From the NCBI RefSeq assembly GCF_900129295.1, contig NZ_FQUU01000007.1, positions 62,001-126,000 on the forward strand: a DNA stretch of 64,000 nucleotides, written 5' to 3'. Made by a program: the position numbers and the translations under genes. The notes beneath the pieces were generated by a model. That model was not told the origin of the DNA. It worked only from the letters and a program-made list of their open reading frames with translations, and searched no databases. The first letter of the stretch is position 1, and the number at the start of each line of letters is the position of its first letter. Shown here one piece after another: positions 25,956 to 35,773 of this stretch. The DNA comes from Flavisolibacter ginsengisoli DSM 18119 (GTDB lineage Bacteria > Bacteroidota > Bacteroidia > Chitinophagales > Chitinophagaceae).

Positions 25956-28518
25956 TACCTGATTCATCCAAACTTTTCAGAGGCTTATGGCTGCCCATGA
26001 ATCGCGACAGGTATATGGCTGTGCGGCTTTCCTTTGATCTTTTTAATTTTTCCGGTGGTCCGCAGGCAACAACATGGCCCCCTTCTTCACCCGCACCTGG
26101 ACCCATATCTATAATCCAATCGCTGGCGGCTACAACAGCCATATCATGTTCTACTACAATTACCGTATTACCAGCATCAACCAGCCGCTTCAACTGGATG
26201 ATCAATTTTTCAACATCAGAAGGATGCAAGCCCGTGGTAGGTTCGTCGAGGATATAAAGAGTATTACCCCTGCCAGCCCTTTGCAGTTCAGTGGCCAGTT
26301 TGATGCGTTGCGCTTCACCGCCCGATAATTCAGTTGCAGGTTGGCCCAGTCGCAGGTATCCAAGGCCCACTTCGTGCAACACAGATAACGACCTGCTGAC
26401 CTGTGCATCTTCAGCAAAAAATTCTACTGCTTCATCCACTGTAAGACCCAGTACTTCCGCAATATTCTTATCCCTGTATTTGATCTCCAGGGTTTTTGCA
26501 TTGTACCTGGTGCCGCTGCATACCGGGCAGGGTGCATATACACTGGGAAGAAACAGCAATTCCACCATTACAAATCCCTCGCCTTCGCAATTCTCACACC
26601 TTCCTTTACCCACATTGAATGAAAAGCGCCCTGCATCATAATGACGCGCTTTGGCTGATTTAGTAGAGGCAAAAAGTTTGCGTACATGATCAAACAGCCC
26701 TGTATAGGTGGCAAGGTTTGACCTGGGGGTGCGCCCAATCGGTTTCTGGTCTACACGTACGAGGCGCTTAATGCTTTCCATGCCTGAAATAATATGCCCG
26801 CCTGTTGTAATAGATTCAACAGCCAGGGGCAGTTCTTCTTCCTCTTCTTCAGCAGGCAATTCATGACCAAGGTATTCAGCCACCAGCTCCACCAACACCT
26901 GGCTTACCAGGGTTGATTTTCCAGAGCCTGAGACACCGGTTATGGCCGTGAGAACACCCAATGGAAAAGAGGCATCAAGGTTATTAAGGTTATTGCGGGT
27001 TACATCACCAAGTTTCAACCATCCTGCAGGTTCTTTTGTTTCTGTAACTGGTAAACTATTGTATTGAAATAAATGGCGTCTTGTTTGGGAAAATTCGACC
27101 TTCTCCAATCCTGCCGGAGGTCCACTGTACAGGATTTCTCCGCCCTTTTCACCAGCAGCAGGACCAACATCAACGATCCAGTCGGCATGCCTGATAACAT
27201 CGATTTCGTGCTCTACTACAAAAAGCGAATTGCCTGAAGCCTTTAAACGGTCCAATGCCCTCAATAAAGCCTCGGTATCTGCAGGATGCAGCCCTGCTGA
27301 TGGTTCATCCAGCACATACACCACTCCAAATAAATTGGAGCGTACCTGCGTAGCAAGCCGAAGGCGTTGCAATTCTCCGGGGGAGAGGGTTGGCGTACTT
27401 CTTTCGAGAGAAAGATAGCCCAGGCCCAGGTCAAGCAGGATATTCAACCGAGCCACCAGGTCTTCAGCAATACGTTGGGTCACCATTACTTTTTCCTGGT
27501 GATCTTTTGCCAGCTTAGCCAATACAGGTGCAGTGCCCTGTGCATAAGGCAGAAAGATCTTCAGCAATCGGGCAAGTGGCAGGCGTGAAAGCTCTGTGAT
27601 ATCAAAGCCTGCAAAATTCACTGAAAGAGATTCCTGCCTTAGCCTCTTACCTCCGCAAGTAGGACATTCACTGCTTAACATGTATTGTGCTACCCTTTTT
27701 TTCATGAGGGCACTTTGGGTATTGGCAAAAGTGTGCATCACATACCTGCGTGCACCAGTAAATGTTCCCATATAACTGGGCTCTTCCTTTCTTTTGATGG
27801 CTCTTTTCACTTCTTCCCTTGAGAAGCCGGCATATACAGGCACCGTGGGTTGTTCATCTGTGAATAAGATCCAATCCCTGTCTTTTTTAGGCATGTCTTT
27901 CCATGGCGTGTCCACATCATATCCCAGCGTGGTAAGTATATCCCTCAGGTTTTGACCCTGCCATGCCGATGGCCAGGCAGCAACAGCCCGTTCCCTGATA
28001 GTTAATGTATCGTCAGGCACCATCGACTTTTCTGTCACCTCGTATACCTTTCCCAATCCATGGCATTGAGGACAAGCACCTTCAGGTGTATTGGCAGAAA
28101 AAGATTCCGCATATAACAATGGCTGATTTTTAGGATAATTACCTGCCCTTGAATACAACATCCTCAAAAGATTTGATAATGTAGTAACACTGCCCACTGA
28201 AGAACGGGTGGTGGGTGACCCACGCTGTTGCTGCAATGCCACAGCTGGCGGCAGGCCATCAATTTCATCCACCACAGGTACGGGCATCTGGTGAAAGAGG
28301 CGACGCGCATAGGGCGACACAGACTCAAGATACCTTCTTTGCGCTTCAGCATACAAGGTACCGAAAGCAAGGGACGACTTTCCCGATCCGGATACACCTG
28401 TAAACACTACCAAAGCATCACGGGGAATCTCTAAACTGACATTTTTTAAATTATGTTCCCTGGCTCCCCTTACCTGGACAAATCCTTCCTTGTTTCCTTG
28501 CTTTCCTTGCTGCGACAT
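25936..28518 (-). CDS. uvrA: UvrA-like ABC ATPase without the UvrB-binding domain
   Basis: An 860-residue protein with two ABC ATPase modules. Walker A motifs are GVSGSGKSS near residues 41-49 and GVSGSGKST near 528. Zinc cysteines appear as CPQCHGLG, CPTCGG and CENCEGEG...CPVCSG. Compared with E. coli UvrA (940 residues), the stretch between YPKNQPLLYAES and GACPQC is missing about 120 residues, which is where UvrB binds. It therefore belongs with the short UvrA2/DrrC-type paralogues, implicated in tolerance to DNA-binding drugs, rather than the canonical repair UvrA. That role is inference. It is transcribed alone. Confidence 0.9.
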   Translation of the reverse strand: MSQQGKQGNKEGFVQVRGAREHNLKNVSLEIPRDALVVFTGVSGSGKSSLAFGTLYAEAQRRYLESVSPYARRLFHQMPVPVVDEIDGLPPAVALQQQRGSPTTRSSVGSVTTLSNLLRMLYSRAGNYPKNQPLLYAESFSANTPEGACPQCHGLGKVYEVTEKSMVPDDTLTIRERAVAAWPSAWQGQNLRDILTTLGYDVDTPWKDMPKKDRDWILFTDEQPTVPVYAGFSREEVKRAIKRKEEPSYMGTFTGARRYVMHTFANTQSALMKKRVAQYMLSSECPTCGGKRLRQESLSVNFAGFDITELSRLPLARLLKIFLPYAQGTAPVLAKLAKDHQEKVMVTQRIAEDLVARLNILLDLGLGYLSLERSTPTLSPGELQRLRLATQVRSNLFGVVYVLDEPSAGLHPADTEALLRALDRLKASGNSLFVVEHEIDVIRHADWIVDVGPAAGEKGGEILYSGPPAGLEKVEFSQTRRHLFQYNSLPVTETKEPAGWLKLGDVTRNNLNNLDASFPLGVLTAITGVSGSGKSTLVSQVLVELVAEYLGHELPAEEEEEELPLAVESITTGGHIISGMESIKRLVRVDQKPIGRTPRSNLATYTGLFDHVRKLFASTKSAKARHYDAGRFSFNVGKGRCENCEGEGFVMVELLFLPSVYAPCPVCSGTRYNAKTLEIKYRDKNIAEVLGLTVDEAVEFFAEDAQVSRSLSVLHEVGLGYLRLGQPATELSGGEAQRIKLATELQRAGRGNTLYILDEPTTGLHPSDVEKLIIQLKRLVDAGNTVIVVEHDMAVVAASDWIIDMGPGAGEEGGHVVACGPPEKLKRSKESRTAIYLSRFMGSHKPLKSLDESGIKQAAS

Positions 28519-28828
28519 AGCAATGCAGATTCAAACTCTATGCCCTGACTGGCTGGAATATTTCTCCTGCTGATATATTATTAACTTTAAAATGCTGATC
28601 AGCAAGGTAATTATGCGTTTATATGGCAATAATCGGCTGAATATAACAGAACATTGCAGCGAGTTGTGTTTATTGAGATAAAATAAACCTATCTTCACAG
28701 CGTACGTTGAGCTCCGCATTTAGTTAAGTCAATTAATCTGTTAAGTTATCTTTTACTGTTAGTTCCCTTCTCTTTTATTGCCTGCTTAAATATTCTGATG
28801 GTACGAAAAACCACTATAATTACAAACC
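28519..28828. other. Divergent promoter region
   Basis: A 310-base AT-rich gap between the divergent uvrA-like gene and the tandem small genes. I see no ORF, strong hairpin or exact -7 box. Confidence 0.5.
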
Positions 28829-29074
28829 ATGGAGAGATTTAATAAAGAAATCGTAGTTGGTACCGAAAACAAAAGGTTCCAGTTTACCAGGATAGATAAC
28901 ATTGATGGGGTAAAATTTTTCATTACCACCATTGATGAAAATGGCAAGCCTATATCATTTAGCATGAAAAAGAATAAATTAGGAGATTGGGCATTAACAC
29001 CAGGTTCTTCACGATGGTTATACACGATTACTGATGAACTTTCGGAAGCCATTATTGAAACAAGGCCAGTATAG
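28829..29074 (+). CDS. Small hypothetical protein, first of a tandem paralogue pair
   Basis: An 81-residue protein. The pattern FFITTIDENGKPISFSMKKNKLGDWALTPGSSRWLYTITDELSEAI has the same order of aromatic, Gly-Trp and Trp-Leu positions as the next gene, 25 bases downstream, suggesting an ancient duplication. No signal peptide. Probably a small beta-sheet plus helix fold. Function unknown. Confidence 0.65.
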   Translation: MERFNKEIVVGTENKRFQFTRIDNIDGVKFFITTIDENGKPISFSMKKNKLGDWALTPGSSRWLYTITDELSEAIIETRPV

Positions 29075-29099
29075 AAATTCCATTATAACAATTACACCA

Positions 29100-29333
29100 A
29101 TGAACGATTTTAAAAAGACCATAGACCGTATAGACTTCAATTTCAAATTTATCAGGGAAGGTGCCGATGAGGTTTTCATGGTTACTTATGATAACCAAAG
29201 CTTCCGAATGATCACCGACCAGGATGGCGTTTGGGGCATCTGGCAACAAGTACCCGGATGGATCAAAGGCATGGAAGAAAGTCTTGCCAGTGCTATTGAA
29301 GAAAATTACAAAGCAGATAAGGTAACAGGATAA
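29100..29333 (+). CDS. Small hypothetical protein, second of a tandem paralogue pair
   Basis: A 77-residue protein from ATG 29100 (MNDFKKTIDRIDF); the longer frame from 29034 overlaps the upstream gene and is rejected. The core VFMVTYDNQSFRMI, VWGIWQQVPGWIKG, ESLASAIEE parallels the upstream gene. It ends before a 12-bp hairpin. The two are probably co-transcribed. Function unknown. Confidence 0.65.
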   Translation: MNDFKKTIDRIDFNFKFIREGADEVFMVTYDNQSFRMITDQDGVWGIWQQVPGWIKGMEESLASAIEENYKADKVTG

Positions 29334-29411
29334 AACCTACACCTTGCAAAACCCAAATAGGGTTTTATTTCCTTTTCCTCTACTACAGCATTATGTAAAT
29401 TATTTATGATT

Positions 29412-29456
29412 GCCAGGAATAATTGTACTGACACAAACAGTAGGATTATTCCTGGC
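29412..29456. terminator. Hairpin between convergent genes
   Basis: GCCAGGAATAAT (29412-29423) pairs perfectly with ATTATTCCTGGC (29445-29456). There is no clear T-run, so termination is likely from position rather than proven by form. Confidence 0.55.
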
Positions 29457-29469
29457 CATAGTATACCCT

Positions 29470-30207
29470 TTATTTTTCTCCGCTCACTGATGAGGGCTTT
29501 AATAAATAATTTATATCCATTCCAGGGGTTAACGAGCTTTTATTATTATCTCCACCTGTGAAAAGTACTCCATTGTTTTCACCAATGTATTGAAGCTGAT
29601 TATTTTCAAGCCATAGAGCACTGCCTTCCGGCAAACCTACTACAGGTATACCCGGGTTAAGCGTTATGAATTCTATTAAACGCATATCCCTTGTTTCTCC
29701 ATTAAACCCTTCCTTTATTTCATTGAGATAATGAGGGTTGAGTTGAAAAGGCAGGAATTGCAATGCGGTAAAACTTTCTGGCTGAATGACAGGCATGTCA
29801 TTAGTGGTGCAAATGGTTGGCCCGGCAATATTAGCACCTGCACTCCACCCAATATAGGGACTACCCTGCTGCACTTTTTTCCTGATCAAATCCAAAAGAT
29901 CCAGCTCATACAAATCATGAAGAAGCTTGAATGTATTGCCACCTCCCACCATGATAGCTGAAGATGCTTCAATGACATCTTGAGCATTTTGAGGCTCCAC
30001 CACATTAATTGTCAAAGAAAGTTTGGCTAAGGCTTCGCTAACCATTGTTCCATATGCCTGGTAATCCTTGGACACTGATGCAAAAGGGATAAAGGCAATG
30101 GGGCCTTTAGAACCCTGTAGAAATTTACTTATCAATGGCAGGGCAGATTCTAAAAATGCACCCTTGCCAACCCGCGAACTACTTAAGGCCAATAATTTTA
30201 TACTCAT
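29470..30207 (-). CDS. pepE: Peptidase E (alpha-aspartyl dipeptidase, S51 family)
   Basis: A 245-residue cytosolic serine peptidase releasing N-terminal aspartate from Asp-X dipeptides. The nucleophile is Ser122 in GWSAGAN, with VGGGNTF at 87-93 before it. His159 in NPHY is the likely triad histidine. [11 protein letters not shown] is another conserved block. The length fits the family. It is followed on the same strand, upstream, by a TPR gene 75 bases away, possibly co-transcribed. Confidence 0.9.
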   Translation of the reverse strand: MSIKLLALSSSRVGKGAFLESALPLISKFLQGSKGPIAFIPFASVSKDYQAYGTMVSEALAKLSLTINVVEPQNAQDVIEASSAIMVGGGNTFKLLHDLYELDLLDLIRKKVQQGSPYIGWSAGANIAGPTICTTNDMPVIQPESFTALQFLPFQLNPHYLNEIKEGFNGETRDMRLIEFITLNPGIPVVGLPEGSALWLENNQLQYIGENNGVLFTGGDNNKSSLTPGMDINYLLKPSSVSGEK

Positions 30208-30282
30208 AAGAAATGCTATACTGTATAAGTTGCAAAGGTTATACTGATTTGAATAATAAAGAATGAAATATTGAAAGTGCTG

Positions 30283-30684
30283 TTAACTGCTCTTTTCAAG
30301 CTTCTTTTCCACTGCTTTTTTTCTTAGCGTCCATCGGGGAATGGGTTCCGGATAAGAAGTATAACTGGTTTTTTTAGCACTACCCGTAACAGATTTTAAC
30401 AGCGCTTTACTCAACTGCCCAACCTTTGTATTGGAAGTATAGGGCTTCAGCTTTTTATCATAGAAAGCAGTATAAACTTCAAGCGCTTTTTTGATCACCC
30501 TTAATTCATTTTTGGGCTGCTTGAATTTACGGTAAATGATCATCAGCCTGTTATAGGGAAATTCATCCATTGGGTGTTGCCTGATGGCTTGTTCATAAAT
30601 AGATGCAGCTTTTTCAAGCTCCCCGTCAGCTTCTACATTCCTGGCCTCTTCAATCAATTCCGTATAATGTTTGGTTACCGGCAT
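30283..30684 (-). CDS. TPR-containing small protein
   Basis: A 133-residue protein. Residues 8-75 form about two tetratricopeptide helices-turn-helices (EADGELEKAASIYEQAIRQHP, then FPYNRLMIIYRKF). The C-terminal half is basic and lacks known domains. No signal peptide, so it should be cytosolic and mediate protein contact. The start is at ATG 30684. It sits upstream of pepE on the same strand. Confidence 0.7.
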   Translation of the reverse strand: MPVTKHYTELIEEARNVEADGELEKAASIYEQAIRQHPMDEFPYNRLMIIYRKFKQPKNELRVIKKALEVYTAFYDKKLKPYTSNTKVGQLSKALLKSVTGSAKKTSYTSYPEPIPRWTLRKKAVEKKLEKSS

Positions 30685-30927
30685 GCAGAAAAGATAATGA
30701 GAAAATTATGCCATGGCCGGAACTATCCAGAGTTCAGATTACAAGTTGTTTTAATTGAGAATCCAATTACCACAGTTCCTGAATAATCATTCCCGGGGTA
30801 AAATCTCCAGGTTATAAAGTACAACATTACCCCTTGTTATAGTTCCTTGCCGGTCATACAGTTTCACAAAAGTATACTGCCAATTGAATTAACTTTAAGA
30901 GACTGATATAAATAAAGTGCAAAACCA

Positions 30928-32163
30928 GTGAAACGTTATTATTCAAGCTTTAGAATAAATTGTTTAAAAGGCTTTTTGTTCATTACCTTTTTTCTTACTG
31001 GTCTTTCACTGCAAGCGCAGCAGGGCGATTGTATTTTAAAAGATCCCCCTGTTTTTCATATGCATTTTGGAAGCGGACAGGTGAAGGATGTCAATGCCAC
31101 GCCACCTCCCAATTATACCAGGGCTGAAGGTGATTGTCCAAGAGATGGAGAATATACCTATAGCTCCTCCACACCCGGGTGCAATAATGGAGACTGGTTT
31201 GTATTGACAGAGGATCATACGCCGGGAGACAGCCAGGGAAATATGATGCTGGTGAATGCTTACCCGGGTGGAGGTGTTTTCCTCAAGTATCCAATTACAG
31301 GCTTAAAAGAAAACACAAGCTATGAATTTGCCCTATGGCTGATCAATGTATGCCGGCTTTATGTTTGTTGCTCTAACCTTTCACCCAATATACTTGTTGA
31401 CCTGAGGACTGTTTCAGGAAAGAGCATAGCCAAATTTCTTGTCAATAATCTTAACCAGAATGAAACAGCTCAATGGGTGAGACAGAAAGCATTCTTTACC
31501 ATGCCTGCAGGTGAAACGGGATTGATCATGACAATGGAAGATATTACCATTGGTGGTTGTGGTAATGATTTTGCCCTGGACGATATCACCTTCAGGGAAT
31601 GTATAAAACCCCAACCACCTGTCACACAAAATCCACCCCCTGCACCCGTAACTAATAAAAAGCAAACCACTAAAACAAAACCCATTATCAAAAGTGATGT
31701 GCCCAAAGTAATAAGTACACCCCCTGTTCAAAAAACTATCATAACAACCGAGCAAAAAACCGCCTCCCAACCATCAGTAACAGTTACTGCTGTTCACACA
31801 CCTATACCACTTGTGCTGCGGACAAGAGAAAATCCATTGGTGAAGCAGATTCAAACTGCAGAGGGAGAATTAAGAATTGATTTGTATGACAATGGCGAGA
31901 TTGACGGTGATACGGTTACCATCTACCATAATAATGAACTGGTGGTATCTAAAGCAAGGCTTTCACAAAAACCTGTAACTATCCAAATCAAAGTTGATGC
32001 AGCACATCCGCATCATGAATTAATAATGGTGGCAGACAACCTGGGTTCTATTCCACCCAATACATCGCTGATGATCGTAACGGCTAAGGATAAACGTTAC
32101 GAAGTATTTATTTCTTCTACCGAACAAAAGAATGCAAAGGTGAATATTGACCTTAAAGAATAA
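30928..32163 (+). CDS. Secreted two-domain hypothetical protein
   Basis: A 411-residue exported protein with GTG start and signal peptide ending in SLQAQ (about residues 30-31). Residues 32-230 have the look of a galactose-binding-like beta-sandwich: FHMHFGSG, YTYSSSTPGCNNGDWF, then ALDDITF at its end. A Pro/Thr/Lys-rich linker (about 232-300) leads to a C-terminal beta domain with LYDNGEIDGDTVTIYHNN, a module common in Bacteroidota secreted proteins. The protein has no catalytic motif I recognise. It is likely a surface or secreted binding protein. The next ATG is too far in, so GTG is kept. Confidence 0.75.
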   Translation: MKRYYSSFRINCLKGFLFITFFLTGLSLQAQQGDCILKDPPVFHMHFGSGQVKDVNATPPPNYTRAEGDCPRDGEYTYSSSTPGCNNGDWFVLTEDHTPGDSQGNMMLVNAYPGGGVFLKYPITGLKENTSYEFALWLINVCRLYVCCSNLSPNILVDLRTVSGKSIAKFLVNNLNQNETAQWVRQKAFFTMPAGETGLIMTMEDITIGGCGNDFALDDITFRECIKPQPPVTQNPPPAPVTNKKQTTKTKPIIKSDVPKVISTPPVQKTIITTEQKTASQPSVTVTAVHTPIPLVLRTRENPLVKQIQTAEGELRIDLYDNGEIDGDTVTIYHNNELVVSKARLSQKPVTIQIKVDAAHPHHELIMVADNLGSIPPNTSLMIVTAKDKRYEVFISSTEQKNAKVNIDLKE

Positions 32164-32193
32164 TGAAAATGCTTACAATGGGAAGTAATTATG

Positions 32194-33162
32194 TTAAGCT
32201 TCTCCTTCTAATGAAACATAAATCACATCTCCTTTTGAAGGTACATCATGATGCAATAACATAGTTATGGATTTCGATTGTACACGCACCATTACTTCAT
32301 AAGCATGGCCACAAAAGCGGGCTGATTCCACCATGGCTTCAACACCCTTTCCTTTTTCCGTTCTTTTAAATTCTTCCGGCCTGATAAAGCTGTTGATACG
32401 ATTGAGCTCAAGGTCATTATATTCAGAAAAGGCAATCGCCAATGCCGGGGTTAAAATGTTGTACTTACCAAAAAGTGCTGCAACATACTCATTTATAGGC
32501 TGCCTATAGATGTTGACAGGTGTACCCTGTTGAACAATACTTCCTGCTTTTAAAACATAGATCATATCGGCCCATGAAAGTGTATCCAATGGATCATGAG
32601 AAATGAGCAGGCAGGTAGTATCCAGGTGTTGGCCTATGTCTTCGACCACTGATTTCAGAATATTTTTATGAATACCATCGAGGTTGGAATAGGGCTCGTC
32701 CAACAATAAAAGAGAGGGGGCTGCTACTAACACAATTGCGAGGGCTATACGTTGTTTCTCTCCACCTGAAAGTTGGTGGGTCCACCTGTGTAACAAATGA
32801 TCCACACGGCATACTTCAGCAATGGTCCTTACTTCTTCTGTACCAAGATGGCTGGACATAGCCAATAATTCTTCTACCCTGTAATGATTTCTAAGTTTAA
32901 AGTATTGTGATAAGTAACCAATGCCCGGGTGCCCTGGTATTAACTTCTCTTCCGGGCCTTGTACTCTTATACCTTCAAATATTACTTCGCCTGAAGTTGG
33001 TTGCAAAAGGCCTGCGATCATTTTCAACAGGGAGGTCTTTCCGGACCCTGTAGCACCGGATATGGCAATTTTCTGATTGTGTTCCTGACTAAAGCTTATA
33101 TTGTTTACAATCAAACTACCTTCCTCTACCCTGCTAAGACCTGACACTGTAAGTAAACTCAT
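32194..33162 (-). CDS. Orphan ABC transporter ATP-binding protein (PotA/FbpC-like)
   Basis: A 322-residue ATPase. Walker A is GATGSGKTS (about 36-44), the signature LSGGEKQRIALA near 133, Walker B LLLLDEPYSNLD near 152, and the H-loop LLISHD near 186. The C-terminal ~90 residues resemble a TOBE-like regulatory domain, as in importers of sulfate, iron, polyamine or maltose. No permease or binding-protein gene is near, so its partner must lie elsewhere or it serves another function. It lies 129 bases after the LytTR regulator on the same strand. Confidence 0.85.
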   Translation of the reverse strand: MSLLTVSGLSRVEEGSLIVNNISFSQEHNQKIAISGATGSGKTSLLKMIAGLLQPTSGEVIFEGIRVQGPEEKLIPGHPGIGYLSQYFKLRNHYRVEELLAMSSHLGTEEVRTIAEVCRVDHLLHRWTHQLSGGEKQRIALAIVLVAAPSLLLLDEPYSNLDGIHKNILKSVVEDIGQHLDTTCLLISHDPLDTLSWADMIYVLKAGSIVQQGTPVNIYRQPINEYVAALFGKYNILTPALAIAFSEYNDLELNRINSFIRPEEFKRTEKGKGVEAMVESARFCGHAYEVMVRVQSKSITMLLHHDVPSKGDVIYVSLEGEA

Positions 33163-33291
33163 TGAAATCCTGTTGTTCTACAATTATTGCCTGTTGCTTG
33201 CCAGGCCAGAAACAGTGACAAAAATAGAGAAGGAAAATGGAAAGGGATCAGGATAGCCTTTTAGGCCGGGATGAATATTATTAAGTTCCGG

Positions 33292-34071
33292 CTACTTTCC
33301 TACCCATTCCTTAAAGCTTGCAGCCCGCTCCCTGCTGACGATGATATCAGAATACTGAGTTTGGGGATGAATTTGAAGTTTAAGCTTACCATTAAAATAT
33401 GCATGTATTTCATCGATACTTTTCACATGAATGATGCTGCTGCGATTGGCGCGAAAGAATAACCGTGGATCCAATTGTGTTTCCAGTTCTTCCAGTGTAT
33501 AGTCAACGATATATTTATGCTTATCCCAGGTAATGATATAAGATACTCTTCCTTCGGCTACCATATAAGCCAACTGGTTGATCTCAAGTGATATCAATCG
33601 TTGGCCCTGCTTAACTAAAAACCGGTCCCTGTAAGCGTTATGTTTTAGTTGTTCCTTCAAATCATTCACAAGGCTTTTCATATCCAATGCCGGGAGAACA
33701 ATATTGGGATTCCTGTCTGCATATTTATGGAATTTCTCCAGGGCAAGCTTTAGGTCTTCTTTTTCCACTGGCTTCAGCAGGTAATCAATACTATTAACTT
33801 TAAAAGCCCTGATGGCGTAAGCATCATATGATGTTGTAAATATTACAGGACATTTTACCTCTGTTCGATTAAAGATCTCAAAGCTTAATCCATCTGTAAG
33901 TTCAATATCCATTAATACAATATCAGGCTGAGGATTTGCTTCCAACCACCTGACTGTACTTTGAATGCTATGAGTGATACCAACAATGATAGCCTTTTCT
34001 TCAACTTCCATAACAGTGGCTTTTAACTTATCGATAGCCAGGTCCTCATCTTCAACTATTAGTATGTTCAT
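33292..34071 (-). CDS. LytTR-family response regulator
   Basis: A 259-residue regulator from ATG 34071 (MNILIVEDED). The receiver domain has acidic residues Glu7-Asp8, phospho-acceptor Asp55 in LMDIEL, and conserved Lys in LLKPV. The LytTR DNA-binding domain (about 150-259) shows FLVKQGQRLISLEINQLAYMVAEG and LFFRANRSSIIHVKSI. It overlaps the kinase gene by 20 bases and so is translated together with it. In Bacteroidota such pairs control surface or metabolic genes; its target is unknown. Confidence 0.92.
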   Translation of the reverse strand: MNILIVEDEDLAIDKLKATVMEVEEKAIIVGITHSIQSTVRWLEANPQPDIVLMDIELTDGLSFEIFNRTEVKCPVIFTTSYDAYAIRAFKVNSIDYLLKPVEKEDLKLALEKFHKYADRNPNIVLPALDMKSLVNDLKEQLKHNAYRDRFLVKQGQRLISLEINQLAYMVAEGRVSYIITWDKHKYIVDYTLEELETQLDPRLFFRANRSSIIHVKSIDEIHAYFNGKLKLQIHPQTQYSDIIVSRERAASFKEWVGK

Positions 34072-35149
34072 ACATTTTACTTTGAATGAGTGGAATGGTA
34101 ACTGTAAATTCATTTTCCGTTTGCAAAACAATGACTTCAGGCTGTCCCAGGAGTTTATACTTTGCAATGATATTAGCAAGACCTATGCGCGTTGATACAA
34201 CATCCGTTAGCTTTTTCTGCAGATTATTGCGGACGGTCAATTGTCCTTTTCCTGAAATCATTGAAATCACCAGCGGAGTTTCTTTCTCCACTATATTATG
34301 CTTGATCGCATTTTCAATGAGCAATTGCAGGGTAAGGGCTGGAACCTGGCATTGGAGTACATCATCTTCAATTTGCAGATCAAGAAAAAGACCATCTGTA
34401 AATCTCGTCTTCAGCAAATGAAAATAAGAATTGATAAACTTTAGTTCAGTTTCCAGTGTCACCAGTTCCTCTTCATTACTTTGAAGTAGATACCTGTACA
34501 CCTTACTCATTTCTGAAAGAAATTTCTGAGCCCTTACCGGATCTTTTGTAATAAGTGATGATACTGTGTTGATGCTATTGAAAAGAAAATGAGGGTTCAC
34601 CTGTTGTTTCAATGCATCATACTGGCCCTGTAGATTGATTCTAAGTAACTCCTCTTTTTCTGCTTCCAGCATGCCCAGGCGCCGTGAATATTCCATGGCC
34701 TCATAAATACCAGCATGCACCATTGCCAGCACTATACTACATATTATTATAACAGTTATGGCTTTGTAGGAATCTCCAACATGTAAACCTCTAACAAGGT
34801 GAAATCCATAAAAGCTAATAAGGAACAGGAATGTTGTAGAAGTAAAACAGGCTAGTACAGCCTTCCAGAACCTTTTCCTTTTTTTAACTGCGGCATCCTG
34901 TTGATGGATTTTACGGATCAGGTAGCGATTAAATTCCAGGATGAGTACAATGCTTACCAAATAATAAAACACAAAGAACCAGGTGCCATTCACACCTGTA
35001 CCATGCCTGTCCAGGTTCAACAGCATATTGATGGACAATAGGGCAATACCACCGATCCGAACCCATTTGTCATTGATCTGTGATGACTGCTTTTGCATAT
35101 AGTTGAACTCTTTCAGAACTCCTTTTACCCTAATTGTAAAATACATCAT
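34052..35149 (-). CDS. LytS/YehU-type sensor histidine kinase
   Basis: A 365-residue membrane kinase. Four hydrophobic segments lie in residues 30-145. The His-kinase domain of the LytS type begins near 180, with phospho-acceptor His187 in VNPHFLFNSIN, and an ATP-binding part with LLIENAIKHN near 280. There is no separate periplasmic sensor domain. Its start codon overlaps the stop of the small secreted protein upstream (ATGA), and its end overlaps the response regulator, giving a three-gene operon. Confidence 0.92.
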   Translation of the reverse strand: MMYFTIRVKGVLKEFNYMQKQSSQINDKWVRIGGIALLSINMLLNLDRHGTGVNGTWFFVFYYLVSIVLILEFNRYLIRKIHQQDAAVKKRKRFWKAVLACFTSTTFLFLISFYGFHLVRGLHVGDSYKAITVIIICSIVLAMVHAGIYEAMEYSRRLGMLEAEKEELLRINLQGQYDALKQQVNPHFLFNSINTVSSLITKDPVRAQKFLSEMSKVYRYLLQSNEEELVTLETELKFINSYFHLLKTRFTDGLFLDLQIEDDVLQCQVPALTLQLLIENAIKHNIVEKETPLVISMISGKGQLTVRNNLQKKLTDVVSTRIGLANIIAKYKLLGQPEVIVLQTENEFTVTIPLIQSKMYEHTNS

Positions 35150-35571
35150 TTTTTTATTTGGTAGCTATCTGCCTTGATCCTGATCTTCTGGTCCATGCCT
35201 TCTATGGCTATTGTAATAAACAAGTCGCCCCCCACACCTTCAATGGTAAAGTCTGCGCCTCTTTGTTCGCCATTTCCTTTTGTGAGCACAGAAGAAAAAC
35301 TTGTTTTACCATTTTTAAAACTTGTTGTCCATTGGCAATTCCAGCCTATTACAGTACCAGTTACTTCATCCGCACCATTACCATTCTTTTGCAATACCAC
35401 CTGTGTAGGAGAGATCTGAAGAGTTGACTCTTCTGCAACTGTATTTTCTACAACATCTTTTGAATTTAGGTATTCGGTTTTGGAGGCTTTATACAATACG
35501 GTATTTTGACACTGCGCATTGGCAACAATGGCTGATGCTATAAAAAGGAAGATTAAAAGTATTTTATTCAT
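35146..35571 (-). CDS. Small secreted protein in operon with a LytS/LytTR pair
   Basis: A 141-residue exported protein. I start at ATG 35571 (MNKILLIF), giving signal peptide cleavage after AIVANA; a TTG 21 bases earlier is possible. The mature part is beta-rich, with two cysteines (CQNT near the N-terminus, GWNCQW) that may form a disulfide. Translation is coupled to the kinase through a 4-base overlap. I infer that it modulates the kinase or reports envelope state. No family recognised. Confidence 0.75.
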   Translation of the reverse strand: MNKILLIFLFIASAIVANAQCQNTVLYKASKTEYLNSKDVVENTVAEESTLQISPTQVVLQKNGNGADEVTGTVIGWNCQWTTSFKNGKTSFSSVLTKGNGEQRGADFTIEGVGGDLFITIAIEGMDQKIRIKADSYQIKK

Positions 35572-35773
35572 GATAGAATGTTTAGAGTTCAAATCTCATT
35601 CTATAAAACCTGATTGAAAACATCTGCGGTCATGAAGCGTCGGATTAATGATGTGAAGCAACAAGCGTTGTTACTTCATAACGGCTTATATACACCTTAC
35701 TTCAAAATCTGTCAACCTCATTACTTCCTCCATTGCCAGGTAAAATTTTCCATTGCAGCTTTATCAAAAAAAT

